Assembly: GCA_038373865.1 (NCBI GenBank)
Contig: JAXGGA010002349.1
Coordinates: 60,551-124,550 of the forward strand
Length of the DNA stretch: 64,000 nucleotides
DNA from: Uloborus plumipes
Lineage: Eukaryota; Arthropoda; Arachnida; Araneae; Uloboridae
Reading direction: 5' to 3'
Shown here piece after piece: positions 1 through 10,955 of the stretch. The stretch's first letter is position 1. Every line of letters begins with the position of its first letter. Both the position numbers and the translations under genes were made by a program. The notes under the pieces are model-generated. The model was not told the origin of the DNA and made no database searches. It worked only from the letters and a program-made list of their open reading frames with translations.

Positions 1-666
1 TGAATTTCTCTTTTTATTGCATTAGAGGCAGGATTTGTTTACTGGAAGTTAGTTATTTCTTATGCAAGCCAAAGTATTGCTTTTGTTAATATCAACAGTT
101 GCTTTGGGATGAGCGTGTTTTTTTTAATTTTTTTGAATTATGTTATGTTTTTAAAATAATTTCATCATTTTATTGTTTGAACATAACTAAACCGCAACAT
201 GATGTGCCTGTAAAAATATCAGAATTATATAAGACGAGCTCTTTGTGGACTTGGTTCCTTCAAAATGAAATTAGTTAGTTTTTACAGTGTACAATACAGT
301 ATTCATTTGAAATTAAATTCCGTTTTGGAATTATTTATAACTAAAAACAAGTAAACATGCGTGTAAACTGAATTTGTCTATCAAAATAAATGACATATAT
401 TCGACGCATGACATTTGTTTTGCAATTCTGACTTAATGGTATGGTTTAAAAAATAAATAAATACCTAGAACTCTTGGAGCCGAAATGTTCTCAATCATTA
501 TTTAAATTAGTAAAACTTTACTGAAGAAATGTTTTTCTCCTTGGATGTTTTGCATACTTATTTGTATTAAAGTATTGTATAAAAATGTGATGTTAAAATT
601 CTCGGCTTTTGAATCTAAATGTATAGAAAATAAATAAGTAAACAAAATGAGACACAACTGTGCATA
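1..666. other. AT-rich intergenic stretch, no feature seen
   Basis: No open frame, repeat or RNA gene could be recognised. It runs up to the TA duplication of the first Tc1-like element. Confidence 0.5.
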
Positions 667-668
667 TA

Positions 669-2097
669 CACTGCTCGACATTGAAAATGCAACACCAAGA
701 AGGAGGTCAGAAAGAAGGAGGTGGTCAGAAATTCATGCAAATTTTACCGTAGACGCACGTCACTGAGTTATGCAAATGATATGATATGCGCAGCTCTCCG
801 ACGCACGTGAAGTAAGATATAAGAGAATGAAGTTGAAAAGTGGGCTATGTTCATGTTGGTTTTTCTGCCAGACTAATTATCGGAGAAATTTGGTTTTTGT
901 CTCGAAGGATACGTGTGATAGGAGGAAATGCCACGCCGTCCTCAACGAAGACACTTCCAGCATATAGACGACTTTACAAGGGGTATGGTGATCGGACTGA
1001 GAAGGGGAGATTGGTCCATACGTCAAATTGCAGCTGATACCCACATGGATGCAAGCACTGTGCATCGGCTGTGTCGGAGATGGTTGGAAAGAGGAAATGT
1101 AGCCACATTGAGGGGTGCAGGTGCAGCCAGAGTGACGTCAGACTGCTTAGATCGACGGATTCACCGACAAACTGTGGCGGACCCGCAAGTATGTCGATTC
1201 TGCAGCATGTGCAAGGTACTCTGGATGTTCCTGTGTCGACCAGAACCATTTCCCGTCGACTGGTTGCACGTGGCCTGCAATCACGGTGCCCGCTAAGAAG
1301 ACTGCCATTGACCTCACAGCACAGACTCCAACGTTTGGAATGGTGCCGGACCAGAGCGACGTAAATGGCAGAATGGCAAACCGTAGTGTACTCAGATGAA
1401 TCCCGCTTCTGTTTGTCCAGCGATAGTCATCGCATACGTGTATGGCGTCGACGTGGAGAAAGATCGAATCCGGCAGTAACTGTGGAACGCCCCACAGCGC
1501 GACAACGTGGCGTAATGGTTTGGGGCGCTATTGCATACAATTCCGTATCACCTCTAGTTCGTATTCGGGGCACTATGACGGCCCAACGATATGTAGATAA
1601 TGTACTGCGGCCGGTGGCAATCCCCTACCTTCAGGGTCTGCCAAATGCAATTTTTCAACAGGATAACGCCCGACCTCACAGTGCTCGAATCAGCTAACAT
1701 GCTCTACGAGGTGTACAGATGCTTTCCTGGCCACCATACTCTCCTGACTGGTCACCAATCGAACATGTGTGGGACGTGATTGGACGCCGTTTGCAGAACC
1801 TGCCACTGCCTCGTTCAGAGGACGAACTGTGGCAAATGGTTGAAAAGGAATGGAGTGCCATCCCTCAGGACACCATCCGCAGGCTTATTGACTCCATGCC
1901 TAGACGTGTTTCTTCGTGCATCGCTGTCCGCGGTGGTCCTACTTCTTACTGAGCCGACGCCTTCCTCGCTCTAAATTTTGCTTATTTATTTTGAAATAAA
2001 TATCACTTATTGTTCCATGCTGTCTCTGTCTTCTTACCAAATTTCATCAATTTCTGACCACTCCTTCTTGGTGTTGCATTTTCAATGTCGAGCAGTG
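669..2097 (+). mobile_element. Tc1-like DNA transposon with intact ends and broken transposase
   Basis: Perfect 37-bp terminal inverted repeats lie at 669-705 and 2061-2097 (outer bases CACTGCTCGACATTG), flanked by TA on both sides (667-668, 2098-2099), the target duplication of Tc1/mariner elements. Inside the left end a short GGAGG..GTCAGAAA segment is repeated, so the left subterminal region is longer than the right. A TATAAG box at 818-823 precedes the transposase. The intact ends could still serve as a substrate for a related transposase (inference), but the element cannot supply its own enzyme. Confidence 0.93.
928..1952 (+). pseudogene. Tc1-like transposase, disrupted by one frameshift and two stops
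   Basis: The protein would cut and paste the element through an N-terminal helix-turn-helix pair and a C-terminal DDE nuclease. The reading starts at the ATG at 928 (MPRRPQRRHF), continues through a helix-turn-helix with IRQIAADTHMDASTVHRLC, then shifts frame between about 1130 and 1160. The second frame reads on from there with two in-frame TAA stops, at 1362-1364 and 1695-1697; the latter is one transition away from a Gln codon. Catalytic residues are visible: D in YSDESRF, D in FQQDNARPH, E in SPIEHVWD. Counting the stop as a residue, 32 residues separate the second D and the E, fewer than the 34 of classical Tc1. The end GGPTSY then stop is intact. Recently dead, because the frame is otherwise well preserved. 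Confidence 0.92.
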
Positions 2098-2099
2098 TA

Positions 2100-3520
2100 T
2101 ATTACATTATTGTCCAGTGTGGATATTGGGGACTTAGTTTTGGACTTTGTCCAAAACAAAGCACTGTGACTAATTACGTCAGCTGCTTGATAAACACCTA
2201 TCACTGAATTAGAAATTCAGTCGTCTGAACTTGAGCTCTGGTAAAGAAAAATATCTACTCAAACATTAAAAAAAGTGCTAAAAGGATTCTTGAACGAAAA
2301 TTTAATTTTTGAACTCATTAAAATTTGAATTAATATTTAAATCAAACCCATGCTTATGTATATGAGACACTTTTGACGCAAAAAATTGCGGTACTGTGGC
2401 CTAATTTGATATTCATGATTGGTTCTTCATTTTCAAACAAACTTTATTAAAAGTTATTGATTCCCGCTGCAATTGTAGATTCAGATGTTTTTAAAGTTAT
2501 ATTTTTATCAATACGCTGTTGCGATTCGTGTTTGCTTTTCTGAGAAACGCATATATAAAATGACTTCAGTGAGACTACTGAAAACTAATACTGAAACTTA
2601 AAAATAATAAAAAAAATTGCAAATTGGAATTGTTAATTGGTTTAGAAGGACGGAATATTTAAATAATTGTTTTCTGTTAAAACTGTGCTGAGAAAGTTTA
2701 TAAAAAGTGTAATTAATGAAATATACATAGAATAAATTTTCCATTTGTTGTCTCCTATAAGCAAAACTTTTAATCGTTAAGTCTTTTGTAAGTCCTGAAC
2801 TTTCCAAATAAAGCGTTAATGGTTAATTATTTAGAAAATAATTAATGCACCTTCGTTTTTTTTAACAATTCTGCAGAATTTCTTTCTTCTTAAAGTTTCA
2901 TCATTTATATCTATCGATTAAACAGTTAATAAGATTTGCTTCAATGAATCGTGAGTAAATATTTAATGTAATGTGACAGATTAAAGTGGTGTAAAATGAT
3001 AAGGAGAACAAATATTTTGTTCATTTTACATCTCTCTCAATATGAGCAAATATGTATCTTTTCAATATTCTAATATTTGATTTGTAATTCTGCCGTTTTA
3101 TTAATGTGCCAATGAATTAGGAAAAGAGGTGATTTAATTTGTATTTTGTGCTTTCTTATGCACAATATTTTTTAATTTGACTGTAATTAAAACTATAATT
3201 ATCCCATAATTAATTAGTTCATGCGTATTTTTCCCTCCCGGGAATTTTTTTTAAAACAAAATACGAACGTTTTCTACTATCATCTTAAAATGAAAAACTC
3301 ACTTTTATATCTAAACGCTCAAATACCGCGGCATGACTCATTTTAATAAGCAAAATGCTGGGTTACTACAAAGGATTTCTTCATTTTTGAAACGCTGTGT
3401 AACTAAAAGCATTGCACGTACAGTAATGAGAAACTTATGAAGAAAACCACAGACTCACCAAGATTTGTAATTGTGCCAATACAAGTGCAGTATTTATTAA
3501 ATGATTACAATATATACATA
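2100..3520. other. AT-rich stretch, no feature seen
   Basis: No coding frame above background and no recognisable repeat. Homopolymer A/T runs only. Confidence 0.45.
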
Positions 3521-3521
3521 A

Positions 3522-4918
3522 ACTAGCAAAAATACCCGGCGTTGCCTGGGTCAATAATAATATTGAGAAACAATTTATATACTCACCTTTGTTTTTTTTT
3601 TTCCTGAACTGAAAGAACTCAGAACACACCGCTTGGCGATTTTTAAAATGTCGCCAAATTTTTGCGTAACTGTTTTGGGATACCTAGGATAATTTTGCTC
3701 CCCTACTTACTTTATGAAAATACATTAAGTATTATTATGTCACTAATTTTTGTCACAGAGAAATAGTTGTCAAATTCTGAGATACTATTGCTGACCACAA
3801 AATGACGTTAAAAGTTTTTGTCCTAAATGATTTCGAAATTAATAGGGAACATTTAGCAGTTATTTATGCAAAAATGCAAATTAGTGGTAATTTTAGTCTT
3901 GTTTAAGGGTTTTATTAATTTAGTATGTGGATTACTTTACTTTTTGACATAATTTTAAAAAGGTTTTTAATGGATACATTCGGAATCGGAAAACAAAAGA
4001 AAAAAAACTGAACTTTTCAAATGTGGGAGTATTATATCGATGATGGATATTTTGCTGCAGTCGATAAATATCAGACAATAATCGGTTTATTTTGGCTACG
4101 TCGTGTAAAAAGTAAAGTATTATTACGTAGTCTTCGGCACAAAAATAGGCGTCAGTTGAAAAAATCGCCGAGAATCTCAGTTATTAAAATCTTGCAGCAA
4201 ATTTGGCAAAATTCCTGTTCAATCGGATACTAAGGAACTGCCCTATTTTAAGTACCAGAGAAAGTGACCAATCAAAGCAAAGAAATTTAAGAAATACCGT
4301 TAAGTTGTATTTAAAGCTCCATCAAATTCGAAAATAATGAACCTAATCAATTTATTAGTTGCCAATCTCTTCTAGCGGTTACGTTACCGATACTCTAAAA
4401 CACATATTTACAAAATTCGAGAAAATAATTGACGCCGTGAACAATCTACTAATGTTTTAAAATACAAATCATAGAGTAAAAGCTCGTTCAAGAGCTGGCG
4501 CGTTCGTTTCCAATGTCTATGTAAAAACCATGAAGCTGAAAAAAAATTACTTTTTGATTTGACTTGAGAAAAGCCTTGAACATTTAATGCAAAAAGCGGA
4601 AATGATATACGCAATTCTAGCTATCGACAGGGAGTTGAGATGATGCACTAAATACTGAATTACTTTGATGGAAGCCTTCGCGGATTTATGCGAAAAATGT
4701 ACCTTAAATTGGAATGAAAAAAGCGCTACCAATCAAACTTTTTCGAATATCGTTATAAATTATAGCCTATGTGTTATTCTGATGTATAAGCTACATTATG
4801 GTAAAAGTTTCATTAAAATCCATTCAGTAGTTTTTGCGTGAAAGAGGAACAAACATCCAAACATCCAAACATCCAAACATCCAAACATCCAAACTTTCGC
4901 ATTTATAATAGTATTAAG
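3522..4918 (+). repeat. Dispersed non-autonomous repeat, GGCGTTGC type
   Basis: It opens with ACTAGCAAAAATACCCGGCG followed by TTGCCTGGGTC and ends in a block where AAACATCC is repeated about five times (4853-4893), followed by TTTATAATAGTATTAAG. The same layout (GGCGTTGC head, short tandem tail, TTAT..ATTAGTA end) recurs at 56057-57136 and 61018-62034. Repeats of this design are widespread in arthropods. No reverse transcriptase or transposase fragment was recognised in the body, so the class is left open. Confidence 0.6.
4853..4893 (+). repeat. AAACATCC octamer tandem repeat
   Basis: About five copies of AAACATCC lie next to the 3' end of the dispersed repeat, in the same position as the CAAA-type tails of its relatives. 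Confidence 0.85.
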
Positions 4919-4938
4919 ATATATATATATATATATAT
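4919..4938. repeat. AT microsatellite
   Basis: Alternating TA run directly after the dispersed repeat's end. Confidence 0.9.
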
Positions 4939-4949
4939 CTTTTTAAATT

Positions 4950-5240
4950 GTGTCGCGATACACGTGATGTTTATCTTCCTTCGTAGTGCCTCGAGGGCAT
5001 ATTAATGACCTTGTTAATGTACCCCGCTATACTAGACAGCAGCTTAACTTGTCACTGAACGTCACTACGGGCGGAGCCAATAAGAGCTCACAAACAGTTA
5101 GCGATCTCCTCTAATTCGCCAAGTAGACTGTGACGTTTTATCTAGCTCGTTTTTCATAGGCTAACGTCACGCGAACGTCACGCTGACGTCACAATGTTTT
5201 TGTCAAGAAACCTTGCAGTGTAGTATACTAAACCTCTAGA
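4950..5240. promoter_or_regulatory. CpG-rich patch with CRE, GC-box and CCAAT motifs
   Basis: This is one of few CpG-dense stretches in the window. It holds a palindromic CRE (TGACGTCA, 5184-5191), several further ACGTCAC half-sites at about 5059, 5164 and 5174, and a GC box (GGGCGG, 5069-5074) two bases upstream of CCAAT (5077-5081). Such clustering is typical of promoters, but no exon or open frame follows on either side, so it may equally be a fragment of a mobile element. The motifs are seen; promoter function is inference. Confidence 0.3.
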
Positions 5241-5290
5241 TTATCAATTCTGAATAGTAGCCGCTTGCTACTAAAATCCTAATAAAGGAC

Positions 5291-6883
5291 GACACTTTGA
5301 CATATTTGCATCCATTTTAGAAAAAGTATATATATATAGCGCAAAACAATAAATAATCTATTATTTGTTAGTAATGTATGAGTTTATTACTTTATAAAAA
5401 TGACAGAAGTTCAATGAAGATATTTTTATTTAGAGACTCAAACATACACAAAGCGAAAATATTTTACAAATGTATACGACGTAACAAATAAAGAAACATA
5501 TGGTTGTCAATTTTGGTGAGTAGTATTTCCATTTTTGGTAACAATTTTTAAAGAAATGGTCGCCCGTTGGTGACTGACGATAACAAATAAGGAGTTTTCC
5601 GCTACCAAAAATGTTAAAGCAACTCAAGGACAGCATTCGTGCAACCGTGATGACGGACCACGACATTACTAGGAAGGCTAGGGACGCTTCCAGGGTACAC
5701 ACAACATACCCCTCCACACACAAAAAAAAGTTTCTTCTTGTTTTGTCTCCATTTTAAAAATACTGCACTCGTATTAGCCTCCTTTTTTCATAATTTCAAA
5801 TTTTGACGAGTTGTTTTTTTCATATGTTCCATTGTCGTACGTGCAATAGTTTTTGACAGATATCGCTTCGAAAACGTCATTTGTAAAAACCTTGTACTAT
5901 TTGAACAATTGTTTTTTTAGCAATAATAGTTTAATGGTTTTTACTGGGGTTAATTCATGTTATACTTTTTTTAAAACAAAATGTACAAAAATATAATAAT
6001 AACACAGCTATCAGTAAACAGTTTTTTAGGATTCAAAAAAGGTTCAAAATGCCAGTGTCTAAACTAATTCAAACTTTATTTTACGTAAAGGAACTTATTT
6101 TCGGCTTTCATTAGTGCTTTAAGGAGGAGTCTTTTAAATCCGAAATTGTATTAAAATAAGTAACTTGCTAATTAACAGTTATATGATACTGATTCTAAAA
6201 ATATCACTCTATATGCGTTGCTAAACATTTTATTACTTGGAAAATTTATTTTGTGGAAACTATTCTTCATAACTTAAAAAAAAAAAAAAAGCTTTTAAAA
6301 GCCATTTAAAATGTAATGGTTAAGTGATAAAATATTTTTAAAAATCGTACATACGTAAAGAATTAAAAGCTTGAAATGGTTTATTTATATGTACAATGAA
6401 TTTAAGCTTTACATTATTTATTACTCTTTTTAATATTTTAAATTTCATAAATCTCTCATATAATCAAAATAAAAGAAAAACAAAGCAATGCATTACTTTA
6501 AAATAAAAGGCATGCTTTTAATATGAATCATTATCATAAAATGTTTCCAACTATTGCACAATTTTAAGGAAAAAACTGTTTAAGTTGAAGAGATTTAGAA
6601 ACAGTAGAAGCAGCAATGTTTTCGTCGATTTAGACGTTATTTTTTTTCCAAATTTCCGGCGATTATTTTTGACTTTTTTTTTTACAAATGAAAGAGCAAA
6701 AGAAATTTTAATGCAACACAACCTCTCTCTTTCTATCATATATAAAAAAAATATTTTCAAAAACAATTACCCTTGATAAAAAATGTTTGAAAAAAAAATG
6801 TTAAGATTAAATGTCTTAATGCGAAATACCAGAAAAAATGCGTACAAAAAACACTTCCTAATAACTTTTTCTAGGATTGTAAG
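5291..6883. other. AT-rich stretch, no feature seen
   Basis: Only homopolymer-rich sequence and short non-conserved frames. Confidence 0.4.
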
Positions 6884-6885
6884 TA

Positions 6886-7256
6886 CACTGTTAAAAATTC
6901 AGGAAACTTTTATGGTAAATATTACTGTAAAATGTTGCATTTACAGTAATGAAAATATTTACAGTAAATTGTACCATAAAAAAGAAACGATTACAGCGCC
7001 AGTTGATAAACCACCTGACTTACTGAGCGAAGCAGGTAATACTCAATTTCTGTTCGCCATGTGTGGTCTATTCGGTGCAGTGGATAGAGAAGCGAAGTGC
7101 GATAACTGCGTCTTGGGTTCGATCCTAGCTGCTTGCATCTTGCATTTTTCTCTACCGTAAAATTTTACAGTAGAATTGGATTTTACGGTGAAAGTTACTG
7201 GCAACATGGATGCCAGTAACTTTTACCGTAAAATTTCAGGAAAATTTTTAACAGTG
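6886..7256. mobile_element. MITE with TA duplication and an internal tRNA-like segment
   Basis: The outer bases CACTGTTAAAAATT occur inverted at both ends (6886 and 7256), flanked by TA (6884-6885, 7257-7258). Arms rich in TTTTACGGTAA/TTACAGTAA continue inwards. Size and TA duplication fit a Tc1/mariner-dependent MITE. The centre (about 7056-7135) is much less AT-rich and contains a tRNA-like A and B box pair, annotated separately. Confidence 0.75.
7072..7126 (+). other. tRNA-like segment (A box and B box) inside a MITE
   Basis: TCGGTGCAGTGG (7072-7083) resembles the pol III A box and is followed by ATAGAG as in D-arms. GGTTCGATCCT (7116-7126) matches the B box in ten of eleven positions. 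Spacing is tRNA-like. The T-arm stem pairs poorly, so this is a degenerate tRNA or SINE head rather than a working tRNA. Confidence 0.45.
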
Positions 7257-7778
7257 TATATAAAAAAGCTTTTTTCAAGTAAACAGATTTCTTTCATTGT
7301 AAATGCCTGCAGCAATTAACTTATATGCATTTGTTTTTGTTTTGTTTGAGAGAACTAGTAGAAAAGAGAAAAGTACTCAAAAAGTTTTTTTGAATCACTC
7401 AGTTACATACATCTACTCATATAATTTATGATTAGTTCAGTTGAAAAATATATTATGAAGATACCTGTAATACATGGCTTGAAGCACTTTCATCTGAATT
7501 TATCCGGCTAATTCTAAGTCTAATATTATCAGGCATGGCTTTTATAAATATAGTTTACGATTTGAGATTTATTAACCAACAAATTATTTTTCATTACCCT
7601 TTAAAAGCACTACTTTTTAACGCAATACATGAGCGCCAAGTGTAAACAAGGTGGAGGCTTTTGCTTGGAATGCCTCAAATGTGTGTTACAAATATAGGTC
7701 TAATATAACTAGATATTCAACTCCGTGGCTTATCCACTGGCCATCATTCACCGCCCGAAAGGCAGTACGCTGTAAAAA

Positions 7779-8045
7779 AATCTTGTTTTTACAGTATAAT
7801 ACAGCTAGTTTTATAGTAAGTTTACATTAATAAAAGGTAAAATTGCTAGTTTAGTAATAAACTGTAAAATTGCTAGTTTACAGTCATAAACTGTAAAATT
7901 GCTAGTTTTACTCTTTATTACTAAGTCTTTTACAGTTTTAAACTGGAACCTCTGCTGCGAGTATTACTTTTGTTTTTACTGTAGAATACAGCTGATTTTA
8001 TGGTAATAAATTGTAAAATTGCTAGTTTTACAGTAATAAACTAAA
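7779..8045. repeat. TTTTTACAGTATAATAC MITE with internal 27-29-bp tandem units
   Basis: GTAAAATTGCTAG recurs at 7837, 7864 and 7893 (spacing 27 and 29) and again near 8012. Ends of the type TTTTTACAGTATAATAC and the inner block TTTTAAACTGGAACC are shared with the elements at 19107-19265 and 20377-20577, so this is a third, rearranged copy of that family. Confidence 0.6.
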
Positions 8046-9917
8046 TTAAGAAGTTAGTTCTATAGTTCCAGAAAATTTCTATAGTTATGTATGTATGAAT
8101 GCAATTTATACAAAACGTATCTTATATTTTGAAAAAAAAAATCTTTTCATGAAAATATCAAAACATGAATAATATGTTATCAGTATGTAAAGTCATGATA
8201 AAGAGTTTCTGCAATTTTAAACCAAGTTACTGAAATGTGAAAGGGATTTTTCTTTTCTTTTTTTTGAGCATAAACTACAACTTTTAGTTATTAAAAGGAA
8301 TTCGAACAGAATGTCCAAATGTTATATTTCTGTGATTCAAAAGTGTAATTTATTTCCTTTGTTATTGGATTTCTAAATTATTATGACGTAGCAATCTATG
8401 CATTAAATTAAGAGTAAAATGGCTTCGATAAACAATAAATAGCCAAAGAATCTAGCACATGCGTTTAAGAATAAGATGCTTTGTTAATTGCAATTTAAAC
8501 TGGACATTTGTGATGACACTAATATTTACTTTTTTGATTTTATTGGTTTTGTTTAGGTACTTATTGCTAAAACCTTATACTGACGCCAATACTCAAACAT
8601 TATTTACACTCTGATATTCTTCACAATATCCCTAAAATGAGCACACATGAGTACAAAAAAAAATTCTTATGAATAATATTGAATGACGCTTATAAAAATT
8701 ATCTGTTAAAATGCTCGTTTATCTGGTGAAAGTTGAATTATAACGAACTCTACATTGAAATTCTACCATTGAATCTCTTCAAAAGATTGCTATCCACTCT
8801 AAAATCCTTTATTGATTTATTAAAAAGTTTCATTACTATTAGAATACCGATTGCAAGTATTTATGAATATTTCCCATACATTTTCAAGGAAAACATTAAA
8901 GACTAATTTCGAAATTAATGGTAAATTTCTAAATATGATGTATTTCTATCCCAGGGCTCGAGTTTTCATTTCAACTATTCTGTCACTTGATTACCTTTTC
9001 TCAGTCCTCGCAAAAATTAAATTCATTGTTTCACACTTTTTTAGGTAAGAGTACGCTTTTAAACAGTTTGTACTATTTTACATTACTTCCCTGCTGGCCT
9101 CTATGATATTTCAAAATGTTTATTTTGATAATGTGCAGCAAAAAGTGAGGCAAATTTGCATAAAAAATAATAAAACTATAATTGAGTCGTTTATTTCAGA
9201 AACCACCTCAGTGCGCTTTTTTTTTAAACTTTCGGAAAACTAAAAAAAAACTGTTTTGCAGCTTAAGTATAGGTCTAGTCTCCTTCAAGTATTTTTTTAC
9301 CAAATCATAAACATACTATTGGGATAATCTATCTTTTATTTAAATTTTTTCCTTTAAGTTTTTGAGTTATAAGTTTTTGAAAATTATGCACTTAGGTGGT
9401 TTCTGCAATAAATGAGTGTATCCAAAGGGATTTCTCAAAAATTATTATTGAAATTAAGTCAAACCATTAATTTTTACCTGTTTTGGTATCAAAGGTATGT
9501 ACAGACACGTTTAGGTATAAACAAGAGTTTTTAATATGCCTAAATCAAAAAATACAAGTAAACTACACGCTACAGTCTGATATATACAAAGATCTGGCAC
9601 TATTTACTTATTAAGTTCTGGCAACTTCTTGTCAGTTGTTGGCCATTGGATGATAGTGCCATAGAAGGCTTCATATCCACTTTTCCCAGAGTATCAGTGT
9701 TGTAGAGAAAATGCTTGTACTTGGACACTTTAAATAGTTACTTATTTTCTTTGGGTACTTTCCTGCCTGATGTTTCGTCCGAATTTGGTATTTTCTTGTA
9801 TGATTTGGGATACCAAAATTTTAAAACTGAGAATATCGTCTGATATAAGGTGAAAAACTAAATCGGCCAGACATACTAGATTTTAACGTGAGCTCTGCAT
9901 ATTCATCAGGAGTATAA
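8046..9917. other. AT-rich stretch, no feature seen
   Basis: No repeat or gene recognised. Confidence 0.4.
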
Positions 9918-9925
9918 ATCCTGAC

Positions 9926-10760
9926 CAGTGGTTGGAAAAACTACATTTATTTTGTAGCGAACTACAACTACAACTACTTTGTTACGAATGTAGTTAACTA
10001 CAACTGCAACTACTTGTTTTTAAATGTAGCGACTACAAACTACTTTTAAATTGTAGTCGCTACTTCGCTACTTAAAAAAAAAAGCATACACCGTTTGAGG
10101 ACTGACCAAAAAATTCGAAAAGTGCTTTACATAAATAAATTAGCTCATTTGAATATGGAATAGAGCTAGGAATTGTTTTTGAATTTATTTGTTACTTTTC
10201 CTTTTTGTTCGTTTTTTTTTTTTTTTGCTAAAATTTGTCCTTTTTAGATTTTTTAAACAATTTTTACGAATATTCGCCGCAAGAAAGGATTCAAAAGTTA
10301 AAATATTGAAAGAATTCAAACTTCCTTTTTTAAAATTTCTTCCAGGGAATGTTTAGAAACATGAAATTATATAGAAGGATTATAAAAATTATGATGCCAA
10401 ATAAACCAATGACATCAAACAGATAGAATGTATTTCGTTAAAATGATGTATCTAAGGATCAGCTTTAATTTTTATGGTTCTTATTTCTCATTGCGTCCGC
10501 TGCAGTACTCGGGCAAGATTTGCACCAGTCATAGTTAATTAAACCTTGGTTTTTTTTTTGGTTCTCTTTTTTTTCATTTATTTATTTATTTTTTTAATTT
10601 AAAAGTAGTTTCCAGAAATCGCTATAAACTACTATTTTTTTTGCATCGCGCTACTCACTACTCTACTTTTTTTAAAAAGTAGTGCGCTACACTACAAACT
10701 ACTAAAAATGTAGCTACTACAGTAGTTTCGCTACATGTAGCGCGCTACTTCCGACCACTG
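9926..10760 (+). mobile_element. hAT-like non-autonomous element, copy 1
   Basis: The ends are CAGTGGTTGGAA and, inverted, CAGTGGTCGGAA, flanked by a perfect 8-bp direct duplication ATCCTGAC (9918-9925 and 10761-10768). Eight-base duplications with CAG-type ends are the signature of hAT transposons. Both subterminal regions are dense in GTAGC/CTACAACTAC motifs, the likely transposase-binding arrays (inference). The middle is non-coding. Related copies lie at 53999-54476 and 58731-59303. Confidence 0.9.
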
Positions 10761-10955
10761 ATCCTGACCATCTTTCTCAAGAGACACTTTTTGCTTCCAA
10801 AATCTCTGCCACATGGGGAAAATGAATGGCAACGTACCGGGTAGTTGTGAGATATTGTTTCAAACCGATCTGAATCTCAGTGGTTTAGTAAAAGACACAC
10901 AACTGATGAATGCCGCCCATCGTGACAAGTGAAATTTACCGCAGAAAGAGTCTAA

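Noticed and set aside
6783..7160. 125-codon open frame
   Set aside because: It crosses the left end of a MITE and its tRNA-like core; no conserved protein motif.
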